Of a stretch of 64,000 nucleotides of DNA, positions 36,841-49,690 are shown piece after piece. The stretch comes from Chromobotia macracanthus (taxonomy: Eukaryota > Chordata > Actinopteri > Cypriniformes > Botiidae), in the NCBI GenBank assembly GCA_036877525.1, contig JAZGTH010000019.1:1338001-1402000 (forward strand). The letters are read 5' to 3'. Under the pieces are notes generated by a model. It did no database searches. It saw only the letters and a program-made list of their open reading frames with translations, and was not told the origin of the DNA. Positions within the stretch are counted from its first letter, which is position 1. The number at the start of each line of letters is the position of its first letter. Both the position numbers and the translations under genes were made by a program.

Positions 36841-37219
36841 ATTTGGACCTGAGCACAATTGGCAATTGGCCTCCTGTCCTGGTCACTAATGAATAGGTCT
36901 AATGAATGTTTGCATAAGTACAAGAAACTTTACACATTCATGTGTTACATTCTCTGAAACATTTTGAAATAATTTATTTTGCATTAACTTCAAATGTCAG
37001 GTCAACTCTATAGATACAGGTGGAGATGCTCTTGTTTTCTCCAAAGTAAGATGGCAGTGGCACAAGATAAATAGGTCATACGCAGGTCTGCACAAAATCT
37101 ATGTATGTATGTATGTAACCCAGTACCCTGAAACAGGAAACGAGACCCTGTGTTAATGGCTTTGGCGCTATGGGAATAAACAGATATGATAAAAATCTAT
37201 TGTCCAATTTAGATCTTAC

Positions 37220-37745
37220 AATTTGCTGTCATTCATGTGGCCACTCAATAGCTTGAGAAACCACCTTAATCAGCTCCTCAAATGCTGCAAAACAAGGAGA
37301 TTGATTTGCCTCAGAACCTGTCTGACTGCTGGCTGTCAGATCATCATCTGATGCTGACAGCATGAGCTCATTGTCAAGCTCAGAGAAAGCACAAAGCGGG
37401 CCTCTGAAGCTCATTTGAGCTCCGATTCGGCTGAGAGAGCGAGAGAAAAGGCGGCGCCTGTGTCATGCTGGTCTACCAAATCGAGCTGCAATTCCTACGA
37501 GTGAAGCTGCCCCTCTGCCTGAGCAGAAGTGGGACCCAAACTGTGGGGTACCGCTGCCTGGCTCCCATCAGGATTGAAGAAACGCGAGTGGAGCATTCCC
37601 AACAGAAACAATTCGCACTGAGGGCAGCCAGGCCCCCAAGAGTTGACCTAGTATGCTCCGCTCCCAAACAAAATACACATGTCACCAGCCGAGATATAAC
37701 AAGGGTAGGGTGGCACTTCTTACATTTTTGACTGCTCATATTTTT
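37220..37745 (-). mobile_element. Gag-like ORF relic of a fish retrotransposon
   Basis: Two minus-strand frames give a C-K-K-C-H then CVFCLGAEHTRSTL cysteine block (37473-37739), followed after a frameshift by a Ser/Asp-rich stretch (SASDDDLTASS) and AFEELIKVVSQAIEWP (37229-37414). This order, with C..C...CLG.EHA near the N-terminus and then an A-x-E-E-L-I-x-V-V-x-x-A-x-x-WP block, is the pattern of the gag-like ORF of fish DIRS/Ngaro-type or gypsy-type retroelements, recalled rather than searched. No reverse transcriptase is seen nearby. Frameshifted and inactive. Confidence 0.65.
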
Positions 37746-39179
37746 CCTTCTCTTTACTTCTAATTAAATTCCCAGTTCTAATATCTTTTTTTGTCCCTCA
37801 GTGTTATCCTGCCTGACACATGGTCAAACAACGGTCTCCTGAAGACAACAAGGTGATTACATCTTTTGCAGGTGCCTTAAAAAGGTGGCACGTGGCGTCA
37901 AACACTATGTCACATGACCCTGACCTGCCTATAAATAGGCATGATTTCACAAGTTCAGACCCGTGCGCACCTAAAGTCCTTTCCCATAGCGTCAAAGCCA
38001 TAATTTTCACAGAATCTAGCACCCATCCTTGACAGGTACACACACCCAGCATGCATTTGTGAGGAGTAGGCTATGCTGTTCGCTGTGACTGTATTCTAAT
38101 GAAAGCAAGCACCAACAGTTGATAGCCTGTCAGATATTTGAAATGTCTAAAGTAAAACTTACCATGGATGAGTTACGGAAACATCTCCATTGATTACCTG
38201 AGGCAACAGGCAGCACTGAATAATTTCAGATAGGTTAGCTACAAAAAGGCGAGTTTTACACTGCATTGAAAAAATAATAAAACATCTTAATACACATCAT
38301 AATACATGTTAAATTCATAATGAGAATGTAAAAATGTTGTATAGATCTTTCAATTTGCTATATTATATCAATCTAAACAATAATATTCTAAATACTTCTG
38401 TGAATGTTTCTTTAATTTGTCTACTGGACCAATTAAAAGTTTCAAATTATGTTAATTAAATAGAATGCTTGCAGCATGTTATAACACATTTAAAACTATA
38501 TTCCCAAAAATTCAGTCCAGAAATAGCAAAGAAAGGCTGCAGATTCTGTCTGGCCCTGTGTAAACCGGGAATTTTAATGAGTGGATGTGAAAAGTTTCTC
38601 ATGCTCACACAATAATCTGTGGATTTTTTTTAAAGGTCCTTTGGGGCTTTTAGGGGCTTTGTATGAAACACAGCTAATGTAATAAAAAAATGTTGCCCCA
38701 GATTTGCAATTTTATGTTTTAACCACAAATGTCAACAGATATTCCTAAGCTTACGTTGTGCAGCTTTAAAGGTCTATTTCCACTTGGTCTAACTTTTAAA
38801 ATTATTTTCATTGATGTAACCGAATGTAGTCAAGTTGAATCTGTCATGTTGAATTATATTTTTGACAAAATCTGCAGAGGTCTGTGGGCGCTGATTCCAT
38901 GTGGGCCTAATAAGACAGAATCTGTCTATTCAATGAATGACATTATCATCTGTTGAGAAAATAAGGTATCAAGCTTGCATATGAGTGCAATATATCTTCC
39001 TCAGTGGAAAAATAGCAATATCTGTCAGTTCCATTCTTATAAAAAACTCCACTCTCCAAAACAGTGTTAGCACCTCATCTTTTTTCCTCCTTGTTTCATC
39101 CCTTCTCTCTCTCTTGCTTTTTTCTGTTTCTTTTTCTTTGCCCTGAGAAGTTATTAATGCTGAGGGTTCATTACAGCTG

Positions 39180-39800
39180 TTCAAACATGGGGTCGGCAAT
39201 TGACCCGTGGTTTAGGAAAACACAGTGATTTACTCGGCAGTGTGTGCTAAAATAATCTAAAGGGGAGCGTAATAACATTTGTCATTACTCACAAGATGCC
39301 ACAGCTCACTAGAGAGGAGAGGAAGGGAAAGCAAGAGAGAGTGAGTTGTAGCAACTGTGCAGAGGTCTCTGAGGGGTGTGGAGGGCAGTAATAACAGGCT
39401 TAAAAACCATGGCCCAAAATCCCTTTACGGAAGAGGCACAGGATGTGATGGAAGCCAGAAGGGGGTTTCTCAAAATCCTGTCGTCTCATCTCTCGAGGAG
39501 GTCTGAACTTTCTAAAAAAGATCACCGTTGCACATCACCTGCTTAAAGGCCAATGCCAGAACCCGCGTTTCTATGCCCCCATCCATCCCTATTTCATAGC
39601 AATTAGCATGAAACTTCACATGCTTCCAAAGAACCCCGGTGCCCAAACAAACCCTCTCTATGAGGAGGGACACATGGGTATGTGTCACACTTGGAAGCCT
39701 CTCTGGCATTACCAATCTCTTCCAGGGAGTAAGAAAGAAATGAAACAAGTAAGGGAGCAAAGGAAAAGCTTAAGCATGAACAGGAAGAGACCGGGAGCTA
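39180..39800. promoter_or_regulatory. Candidate conserved non-coding block
   Basis: Non-repetitive sequence with dense homeodomain-like and bHLH-like words, for example GTAATAACATTTGTCATTAC near 39269 and AGCAATTAGCATG near 39597. It lies 15 kb upstream of HHIP. Called on texture only. Confidence 0.25.
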
Positions 39801-41279
39801 ATCTGTCTTGCATTAGCAGTGTGAGGCCATGTTTATGTTCTGTTGTATTTTCCAAGATTTAATTGAAGGAGGTTAAAAAGAAGCGGAACATCAGTCACAT
39901 GGTTGTTTCTTTGTTGTTGTTGCTGTTACTGTGTAGTGGTTAGACGATGGAGATCCACCCTTAGGATAATACACATGCCAGCTCTCTGAGTGTGGGGAAC
40001 ATGCCTCTTGACATTAAATTATGCTGTCCACAAGTTGATGAATTCAGCTCCATTTTCTTCCACAAACAAAATGCTCCATGCACATATCACCAACAGTTCT
40101 CTAACACAAACAAATGCTATCATCCACTGTGCATGTTTTGGATTAGCTAATATTCACTGTAAAAATAAAATCGCTCTCCTGAAAAAGGGGTTGGGTGGTT
40201 ACAGTTTAATTCATGTGCATCATGTTTAGAAAAATGTTTGTGGCAAACATTTTTTTAGAAAAATAAGGTGTCAGTATATTAACTTTCAGTATTTGAAATG
40301 CAGAAGGTATCGAAAAGTATTTACTTACAGTAGTTACATATGTAATCAATTATTCATTTTCACTTCTTTGTCCATTTATTTATCCTTTGTTTTGGAAACA
40401 ATGGAACAAAGCAATGTTTTTACATTTTAGATTTGATTTTACATTTTTAGAAGGAAAGTTAGAGCTACAAAGTGATCAACAGAAGAATGGATTTATAAAA
40501 TGGTTAATGAATTAATTGAAATAGATAGTAACAAGCTGTGATGGACTTACCATCTGTCCAGGGTATTTCATGACTATGGCCTGAGATACTGGCATGAGAT
40601 ATGGCCAGCCCTCCGTGACTTTGCAGAGAACAAATAGGTTTGGACAATGGGTGGATCGATATTAACAAGGTTATTCATCTATAATATGTTATTTTTTGAT
40701 GGCGACTATGTATTGTTATTACAACACTGTATTTTTTGTATTTAAGCGTTATAAATAAATGTCTGTTAGTCTTGCAAAAACATTTTCACAATTTCTATAT
40801 GCAGTAAACAACATTTCACAATAATTTCTATAATTTGTACTTCATTTTGAGTTGTCAGTTCAATTTTCTTCACCATTCATTAAATTCAAAGTGTCAATAA
40901 AGTGCAGGGTGCTTATTACTACAGGCCGGGATTTTAATTTTGCTCAATTTAGGGTAGCACTTGAACCTTTAGCTTTCCTTTTTGTCTTTTATTTTTGTTT
41001 TTTTTTCTTTACTTTTGATCTGACCTTTAAAGCTGTAGTTACACCATCTCTCTGTGTCAATTTCAGTTATACATCCGCTTATAGGCTCTTGGAAGAAGAA
41101 CAGAAGAAATAGAGAGAGAACTTAAAAAATAAAGCATAAGAGGAAACATAGAGTATCAACAGATAAATCATTTCCATCAACACCAAATATACATCAGTGC
41201 TGAGCCATGCAAATGTGCACAATGTTAAGTATGTATGTTGTAAATTGTTTTCTAATTTCCATGTTTTGTAATCGACCCG

Positions 41280-41540
41280 AGCACAAGCGCGAATCAGTCA
41301 CTACATAGACGTGAGCAGTGCTGCACCATATAACTCCCTCTCTCTCTGTCCCTGAAAGAGCGGCCCCAGCCATAGCAGACATTTTTGTGGTGAAATCATT
41401 AAACCCACGTGCGGAGCTCTCTCTGTGGTCACTGGGGGTCTTGCTCCTCTGCCTTTGGCTGAATAAATCATAAAGTTTTCTGGGAGACCACACAAGAAGC
41501 AGCGGCAGTGGAGGCAGGCAGACCCTGTGCTGAGCCGAGT
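41280..41540. promoter_or_regulatory. Candidate conserved non-coding block with a CACGTG E-box
   Basis: A GC-richer, unique segment contains AATCATTAAACC next to a CACGTG E-box (near 41406) and AATAAATCATAAAG. The long open frames across it are low-complexity and lack homology I recognise. Regulatory function is inferred. Confidence 0.25.
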
Positions 41541-42612
41541 AAAGCAAAGCACAGACACACACACAAACCTTTCCAGTCTGTACACCCCAACCACCCCCAC
41601 CCCCCACCCCACACCCACCCTCCGCTTTTTTCAGGACCAGAGTGCAAAACAGCAGAGGAGAGAAGATGAGTGTATAATGTGTGAGAGAAGAAATCTTCCA
41701 AATTGTAAGGAAAAAAGAGAAAGAGGAGAAAAACATATTCTGTACATTCTTCTGAAGAAGAATATGTAGAGAAAAAGAGATCATGATAGGGGATCGATAT
41801 GTCAAAAACATTTGTTTTTAATCTTCTAGGAAAAATAATTTTCCCAATGAGAGTGTTGAGAACTTGCACTTTTACTGATAATCTTGAATGATATTTGTGC
41901 CTAGGAAGAAAATTGCTTACTACTTTCTACTGCTTGCTTGTCATCTAAAGAACCAAAATGACAAAAAACAACAGAAGCAATTCATCTATACAACCTGTAT
42001 GCTACATTCCAAGTCATCTGAAGGCATATGAGTGGGAAAGAGATCATTTCAGGTCCAGTGAGCTGTTAAATGCTGCTATTGGATCATTGAGTCAATGAGT
42101 TGAATTTAATACAATCAATTTATTAACAAATCATTTCAATCGGATTTCTGAACCAGATCACCTGGGTCATTGAAAAGAATCATCCCAAAGAATTATTCTT
42201 TTACATTAAACATTCTTCAAAATATTACTCTTTGTTCCACATGAAAAAAGAAAGTTGTATATGTTTTGCATTAAAAGTTTTCTTTTTGGTTGAACGATTT
42301 AATGTTCATATACAATTTATGTGCTTTTCCAATTTCTTTTCATAGTTGTAAGTTTGTCTTACAACTATATAAGTGCAATGCACCAGTTAAACAGTTTGTA
42401 TCTGCAAATTAGCTAGTAGATTTTATATCCAGATAGGAAACCATAGTACTTGCAATGTACTTACTGCACTTTACATATTTACTACTATTTGCAATATATA
42501 CTGTGATTAAGCAGCAGGTCTCAATTTTGAGCCATCAAATCACTTATAATAATCAAGTTTCTTCCAAAAGCATGCTTATTTTCCATTCAATGTTGAATAT
42601 GATATTTTAAAA

Positions 42613-43020
42613 TATACACTACCAGTGAAAGTTTAGGGTCACTTAATTCTTTCCCATATTTTAGAATAACAGTAAACTTAAACTATTAAATAACAGAATT
42701 GTTATTATGGGAATTATGCTGTAACATTCAAGATAAATCAAGTCTATGTTACATTATAGAATCCTAAACGTAGACACCCCTTTTGCTTAGAATTTACAAA
42801 AATATACTCTTGGCATTTGATTACCAAGCTTCTTTAGACATCACTCTGAAAATCTATATATATTCTATATATGTGTTGGCACAATTGTATTTTTGTCTAC
42901 TAAAAACTAATGAAAACTAATTACATACATTTAAACATACACCTTTCAGATCATGAGGTTCTTGAGATCATGAAAAACATTTAACTCAAATGACCCTAAA
43001 GTTTTGACCGGTAATGCACA
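42613..43020. mobile_element. MITE-like DNA transposon with terminal inverted repeats
   Basis: The left terminus TACACTACCAGTGAAAG..TTTAGGGTCA is matched in reverse complement by the right terminus TGACCCTAAAGTTTTGACCG then GTAATGCA. Length is about 0.4 kb with no coding capacity. The GGTCAAAAGTTT-type end is a very common fish element. Confidence 0.8.
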
Positions 43021-43079
43021 TTAGCATACACTTCGTAAATGAGAACCATAGCACAGCTGGAGCACAGTTAAAGAAATCC

Positions 43080-43200
43080 AGTCTACTTCTGAAACTTTGC
43101 TATTTGCATCCTTGTTTCATTAGTCTGCCCGCCCAGCCAATTAAATTGTGGCGGTCATGCATGTCTTATGCATGGCTGTAAAAAATGGATAGAGCAAGGG
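43080..43200. promoter_or_regulatory. Candidate conserved non-coding block with an octamer motif
   Basis: Contains ATTTGCAT (octamer) at 43102-43109, then CATTAGTC, CCAATTAAATTG and TTATGCATGG within 100 bp. Such packing is typical of vertebrate developmental enhancers. Inferred. Confidence 0.3.
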
Positions 43201-44379
43201 TGAGATAGGTGAGATAGGTGAGAAGGTAAAAGGTAATTCTACCCTGATCTTAAGAGAAGGCCAGAGCAGTTTCTGACCCAAGGGTTCAACCATTTTACGA
43301 TGACATTAGACCTCACATGGCTGGTGTTAGGTGGCTCAACCCCACCCATCTCATTACACAAGCAGGCCTTGAGCTTTGATTGTGGCAGGAGAGAGATTAT
43401 TTAGAGATGGTATCGGTGTAAATCGTGTGAATGGCAGATGTGGCCACTAGTGTGGCCCCTGTGAAAGATATGGAAACTTAACAGTCAAGCACTAAAGATC
43501 TGGAGAGCTGTTTCTATTTCATCAAATCTTAGAATGCAAATCGAAAAAAAGTGCTAAAATAGTTACATTTGGCACTTCCTTGCAATGCTATTATAATTAT
43601 ATCTGAGGTAAGCAAGTTTAGGAAAACTAGCAGGATAGATTTATCTTGAATTGTAATTGAGCTAAACCTTCATTTTTTCTCACTATAACTTCTCAGATGT
43701 ATTCTGTCTCAATACTCAGCAGGTGCCTCGCACCCTCAAACTAAAGAAGGCACCAAACCACCAAATAAGACTGTCTCTGTTGTCCTGATATCTGCTATGT
43801 GGTTTTTGGTGGGAATGATGGCGGCGTTTGGTGTGTGTGTGTTGTGAGAGGTTTCTGTTGCACAGATCGCTCTTTATACTACTGTTTATTATGGTCAGGA
43901 CGAAGTCATGCCTTGTGCACTGCACAAGAGTGGTTATATGTCAACATCTTGCTGGTGGTTCTCTGACTTCCAAACAACAGATAGGGTGCAGTGAACCTGC
44001 CATGTAAACTTTGGACAACACATTTAGCAAGACTGTAATTATTTACAAAGGCCTGTGCATGGGAACTTTTCATGGTAACTGTGGTTAATAAGACTAATTA
44101 TACTAGTGAAATGAATTACTTTGAATTACTTTTGCAAAAAAAGCATAATTTATTTAAGTGGTATATGCATGTTTATGTATTAGTCATTATGATTATCTGT
44201 ATATATGTGTTTAAATGTTCAATTGTGTTTAAATGTTCAGAAATGTTCTCATTTCATTATGTGTTGCTCCCTTATGGCTTGATGAAAAGTTCTTACAAAA
44301 TGTGGTTCATCTTTCCATAGGAAATGTTTGGCATGGTGCGTATGTGTGTGTTTGTTCGTGCTTGTTATTGGGGGGGATA

Positions 44380-44500
44380 TTTGTGAGCAGTCCTACAATG
44401 CCCCACCTGTGTCTGAGCCGTACCCCCTCAGACCACCCACTTAGGGGAGAGACAGGGCAGTAGGGAAGGCCTATAACCTCTCTGGGTGGGCAATAAGGCC
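44380..44500. promoter_or_regulatory. Candidate regulatory block with a perfect GLI site
   Basis: GACCACCCA lies at 44431-44439 in a GC-rich unique stretch with a CACCTG E-box at 44404, about 10 kb upstream of HHIP exon 1. Confidence 0.35.
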
Positions 44501-45125
44501 TCAAACTCAAGTAGAATGTTTCAGACAACTAGGAGTTGAAAATTAAAGAAAATCTGTATATACCTGTTAGAGTATTAAGGTTTTGACTGTATGAAAGGAT
44601 TCTACATGCATATAATCTTGATGTGAAGTGAGTCTGAAATCTATTTTCTACTGGGTGTAAACAAAAGTTAAATTTAAATCCACCTGAGGATACAATACCA
44701 CCTACTTGTGAGCCTCACAAACAAATCAGCTAGAATTGTATCTAACACTTGCACACAAAAGGGCAGAGAAGATTTAACTATGGTAAGAAGGACAGGCTCC
44801 TTAAATGGGAGTGTTAAGCATTTGGTCAATGGTGATTAGAGCACTGTTTGTTTCTCAATTTTAAGGGGTCATCCAAGGGAAACTCTGGTCCAAGATCAGC
44901 TTCCATGTGGCTCTTTGGACTGTAATTGGAGTGATAACGTTTTCTGTGTACTTGGGGAAGAACAGAACAGATAGAGTGATGAGCCAGGAAGACTGAGGGG
45001 AAGAACCCTTCCACGGTGGTCTGAAGGCAAGCTGAACTCACATAGCCACAGTGCACTGACTGCTACTGACCCTAATTACTCCAGCACTGATATGGAACCA
45101 ATGTTCTTGCACTCCTTTTCTCTCT

Positions 45126-45163
45126 TTCTGTACCATCCATCTATCTATCCATCCATCCATCTA
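45126..45163 (+). repeat. ATCC/ATCT tetranucleotide tract
   Basis: A short imperfect run of CATC/TATC units. Confidence 0.8.
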
Positions 45164-46639
45164 GAGGATTATTTGTCCTTGTCAATATATAGCCATAACT
45201 TGAAGTTGATCTGTTCTGCTCCCTTACCTTCCAGAAGACAGCCTGTTTCCTGCAGCCCAGAAGCTGACATATAGTATATATTTTTTGTTGCACAAGCATA
45301 GATTGGAAGATAAAACTAATTCAAGCATACTGTTTAAGCATTGTGTTTTACTCAAATAAACACAAAAGGTAAATCATGGGGCCAAGATGAAAAAAAAATA
45401 CATTCACCTAGTGTTCTGCGCACATCAGCTATACAGCAAAATCAGCCCCTGCCTTACAAGACAATCAAACACTGCTACTGACCCTTGGCATGTTCAGGTT
45501 GGCTGGTTTACACCCAGTCCACCAGCTAACTCTCAGTTTTTTACTTGCAGTAAATTTTTGCCCCGACTGATGGATTGTATTGTTTGGCCTTCTCTTTCAT
45601 TGTCTTTTTATACAAATACAAATTAACATTTGCAATATACTCAACAGATCCCAAACATACCACGCATGGTCCCTTGGTCAATACCATTTCAGGGGCAGCT
45701 GAAGCTCCAACAGAGGTCCACTCCATGACTCCAGGACCAAACACACAGGTTCAATGGAACAACTGACGCTTTTTCCCTCTCTTTTTACTGAACTGATAAA
45801 TATTTAGTCAGTTCTAAAATGATGTGACAGATTAATAGTCCAAACAATTGGCTAAACAATTGTTAAGACATGATCTGTATACTGTTTTGCCTCTTTGTGG
45901 CGAATGTTGAAAATAATATTCTAAACAGAGAGGCATGTGTATTCTCTTATCGCTAAAGAACTATGAGATTTACTCAAAATGATAAATTTAATGTCATACA
46001 AATACAATTTGAATTTATAACAGTGCTCTGAGCCTAACATGCATTCTATGTGGCCAGGACATACACACATTCCTGTGCAATGTGGGGTCTATGAGCCTCT
46101 CTGCCAATAGACAAGCAATCCTTATATGGAATGTGTGTGAAAGCCCTCTGCCACCTGCTATTCAACACAGGGCATTACTTTGAAGTCCACTACAATTAAC
46201 ATCATGTCTTACTTCATGTGCTTTCAATGCATTCCATTCATAAAAAAGCAAAGTGGAGCAAAAGGGGGGCTTAGGATGAAAGCAAAAGGAGTTTACCGTG
46301 AGGTACTGTAACTGGTTATGAGCACACATCACTTGGACTACCACACCAAACAGTTCAGTAAGAGTTTGACTGATTTGTACAAACTAACATCAAAGTAAGA
46401 GCTGACAGTCCCACAATCTCATGTTAACAAAGATTACAGGCTACAACAACTGCACACTAAACATTGCTACAAATAATCTTCACTGGCTTTACTGTTCCTA
46501 AACATTACATCTGGCAAAGCAAAAATATTTTCTCAACTTTTTTCGTAATTGTCCTGTCATAGCTCAAGTTAAATGGTCTATATCTTATCTACATCTACAT
46601 CATCCATCATCTGTCTATATTATGGCATGTAATTTAAAG

Positions 46640-47240
46640 AGTTAATATTCGGAAAGCTCAAGAGTGTTTGGACATGACTCGTGGGCTGCAACCGCAACAG
46701 TACACTGTCCAATTGACCATACAAATATTTAGAGTCTGCAAAGTGTTCATATTTGGCTTATATTTTCCCTTCCCTGGAAACTGCAGTTTGAGAGTGATAA
46801 AAAAGGCTCTCCCAAAGGAAAGACAAGTGTTAAAAGGTCTTTGAGAGTTCTGATGTGCACAGCAGTGATTAATGATCAATCGACCACTTTGATGCAGCAT
46901 CAAAATAGGCTGCATTAACTTTGCAATGTGGATTCGCTGAGAGAACTCCACAAACTTGGTGGGCCAAATGCATCCGATTGTAATGTCTCAGCTCATTAAA
47001 CTTTTAATAAAAAACACACCTTGTGGCCTTGTTGCTTGGCATACAGAACAGCAGAGGCGGCCTCAATTTGGTGAGAATCAAAGGGCTGCATACAAGTGCG
47101 AGAATGATTTGGAGATTGATTAGAAACACTGCAAGGATGTTTGGTATGACACACATACGCACGCCAAGATCCACTGTAATTTACAAGATGAATACCTTCT
47201 GGATTAGTTATTTATGCCTCATTAGCTGATTCTCAATATG
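46640..47240. promoter_or_regulatory. Candidate conserved non-coding block
   Basis: Contains CTCATTAAACTTTTAATAAA near 46992, an ATCAAAGG TCF/LEF-type site near 47078, GATTGATTAGAAAC near 47116 and GGATTAGTTATTTATGCC with CTCATTAGCTG near 47200-47226. Called on motif density only. Confidence 0.28.
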
Positions 47241-49662
47241 ATTTCCTATTCAGTAAAAATTCAAGTAATTCAAGGCCATAAATTACAATGGAAAATTTCC
47301 ATGTGTGACACACAACACAGTGGGGCTCAACCCAGTGATGACAAATCCATTTTAAATACTGTTCTTGTAATGAGTTTGGGTTGGAATCCTGAGAGGATAC
47401 AGCACAGCATGTGGATTCTTCCAAATGCATTATATAAATAACACTGTTATGACATTCTCTGAGGTGACTATATAATGCTGTATGCCAGAACATATACTAC
47501 ACACCTGCCAAAATATGCACATAAGTTATTTCTGTGGTTTAACAGGGTATACCAGTTTCTTTCTTTTCAAGACAGGTTCCTTCCTTCAAGAGACAGAAAA
47601 AGAGCCAGAGGCTGGGACAGAACACCGCTCAGGAATCACAGATCTCACTGTCAAGAAACAACATGGACAGCCAATGGAGCAAAACCCTTTATCTGAGTCT
47701 ATATACATCTTAAGTCAATAAAAGGTACTTTGTGTCTTTGGTGGTCCATTGGTGCTATCAGCATCTGGAATGCAACAAATGCAGTGTGGACCACAACTAG
47801 CACAAGGCCCAGCACTGTGTCTTTGCAATTAGCTGAAGATAAACTTGGGGTTTTTCATTTGTTCTCATGTGTACTTTGTTCTTTAGGATATTTACAGAAT
47901 GAGCTTCACCGCACAAATAGCAGCAGAACCAAATGTCTGTAGTAGGCTAATGGGCACTGGCTGAAAATGGATAAAATGGAAATCCATATGCCTAACATTT
48001 CTTACATGTAAGTTATTACAAAGTGCCTCCTCAGTGAAATAAGTACATGATGCCCCTGCCTTTATTGGTGTTTGACTGTGTTCATACACCAATCATCATT
48101 GTGTGTCTGCTGACGTTTAGCAGGACAGTCCCATGGCTCTCTCTGGCTCCATGACGCAGCTGAGGAATGAGAGAAGATGTGTGCTGTTAGACAGGGTGAT
48201 GTCCTCCAGTTCCAGGAAGGATGAAGGCCCTGCTGGGGAAAATCCGAGGCCCTGGCCCCACTAGCTCAATCACATTGGCTTAAGCCACTACTTGCTGTTG
48301 TCCTTTGGTTTTGGTTGGACATACCTTATACCTTAAAGAAAGAAATGAATAACAAAAACATATGGATGTACAAGGCTGAGCTTAGTAAAATGAGTCATTC
48401 TCGGTAATAAGATACATGTCAAAGGGAAGTTTTCACTTTGTTTTCTTAAATAAAAGAATAGCCTGAGGGCTGATCTAGGAAATATTATTTTGCAAATGAC
48501 ACTTCATACCCTTCCTTGGGACAGTAAAACATGGTGCAGTTACAGACTTATGACCTTTTGAACTGAGATGAAAATGAGAGCTCAGCATGGAGCACACTGG
48601 ACCAATCTATGGCTACTCACTGTATATCTAAGTCTTTCAGTGCTATCAGATCTGGGTACTCGCTCTTACTGGAGAAAACAGCAGTCAACATTGTTTCCAT
48701 GTCACATTTTGGATTCCCACACACATTGTAGATCAGTGCTGTATAGCACTTAAGTCAGTTTGATTGCAAACTTGTCCACTTTGAAATCATGCTGTATTTA
48801 CAGGCATGATGTGTGATGCATTCCTGGCTCACCAACACTGAAATAGAGTCTAAAACCTCACACTTTGAAGTCAAATTGACATAGTCAACCTGCTGTCTGC
48901 ATAGGTGGTCACATAATTTATTGGTTCACATGGATTCTATACTTTTTCTTTGAACTGTTTATATCAAATGTATATCTTAAGAAGAGTGTTTTATACTGTA
49001 TTATGTTAAAGTGTTAATTTGAGAGTGTACATCTCCTATCAGTAATCTGTGAACTGACTAGTCTGGGTCTGGTCAACATTGGTGAACTGTCAGTTTCAGT
49101 TTGAGTTGCACAGAACAGTAAAACTCTTCCTGATAGAGATTCAAGGAGGCCAAGTCAGAACATATGGGCCACTGGTGGGATCATGTTGAACGACCACCGT
49201 CAATGCTGCTATGCACAGCACATCATGCTCAAAACCAGTTCCTGTACTAAAGCACAAAGTGCAAAATCAGAATGAAGCCCCAGTTTGCACTGACCTATGG
49301 GAGACAAATCTACAGGTCTCCTTTTGGTAGTGCCTTTGGCCCCTACTGGAACCATTTACAAATTAACCTAGGGACAGGAAAACAGTAAGAAAGAAAAAGA
49401 AAATCCATTTGTGTGTTAACCCTACGCTAACCTTTCAGGATGGGAAGCTTTGTGTGATTAGAATGAAATTTGGGAGTCCAAGCATAAAATAGACATAATT
49501 GATGTGGTTGATGTGATCCAATCCACAAGACCTGGTAAGTAGTACAGGATTCTTCTGGCCTGCAGAGGAATTAGAAAGAGATGGTCATGCATGATGAAAG
49601 GCATGTGTGAGTGTGCATGATGGAGGGGTAGTGGCAGTGGGAGGTGGGGTGTTGTAGTGTAA

Positions 49663-49690
49663 TGTGTGTGTGTGTGTGTGTGTGTGTGTG
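49663..49690 (+). repeat. (TG)n microsatellite
   Basis: A perfect TG dinucleotide tract. Confidence 0.9.

Noticed and set aside
41194..41811. 205-codon minus-strand open frame
   Set aside because: The translation has a Gly run and a Cys-Val run from CA/CCCAC tracts, no domain, no splice-compatible neighbour, and overlapping frames of similar length on both strands. It is treated as a chance frame over GC-rich DNA.
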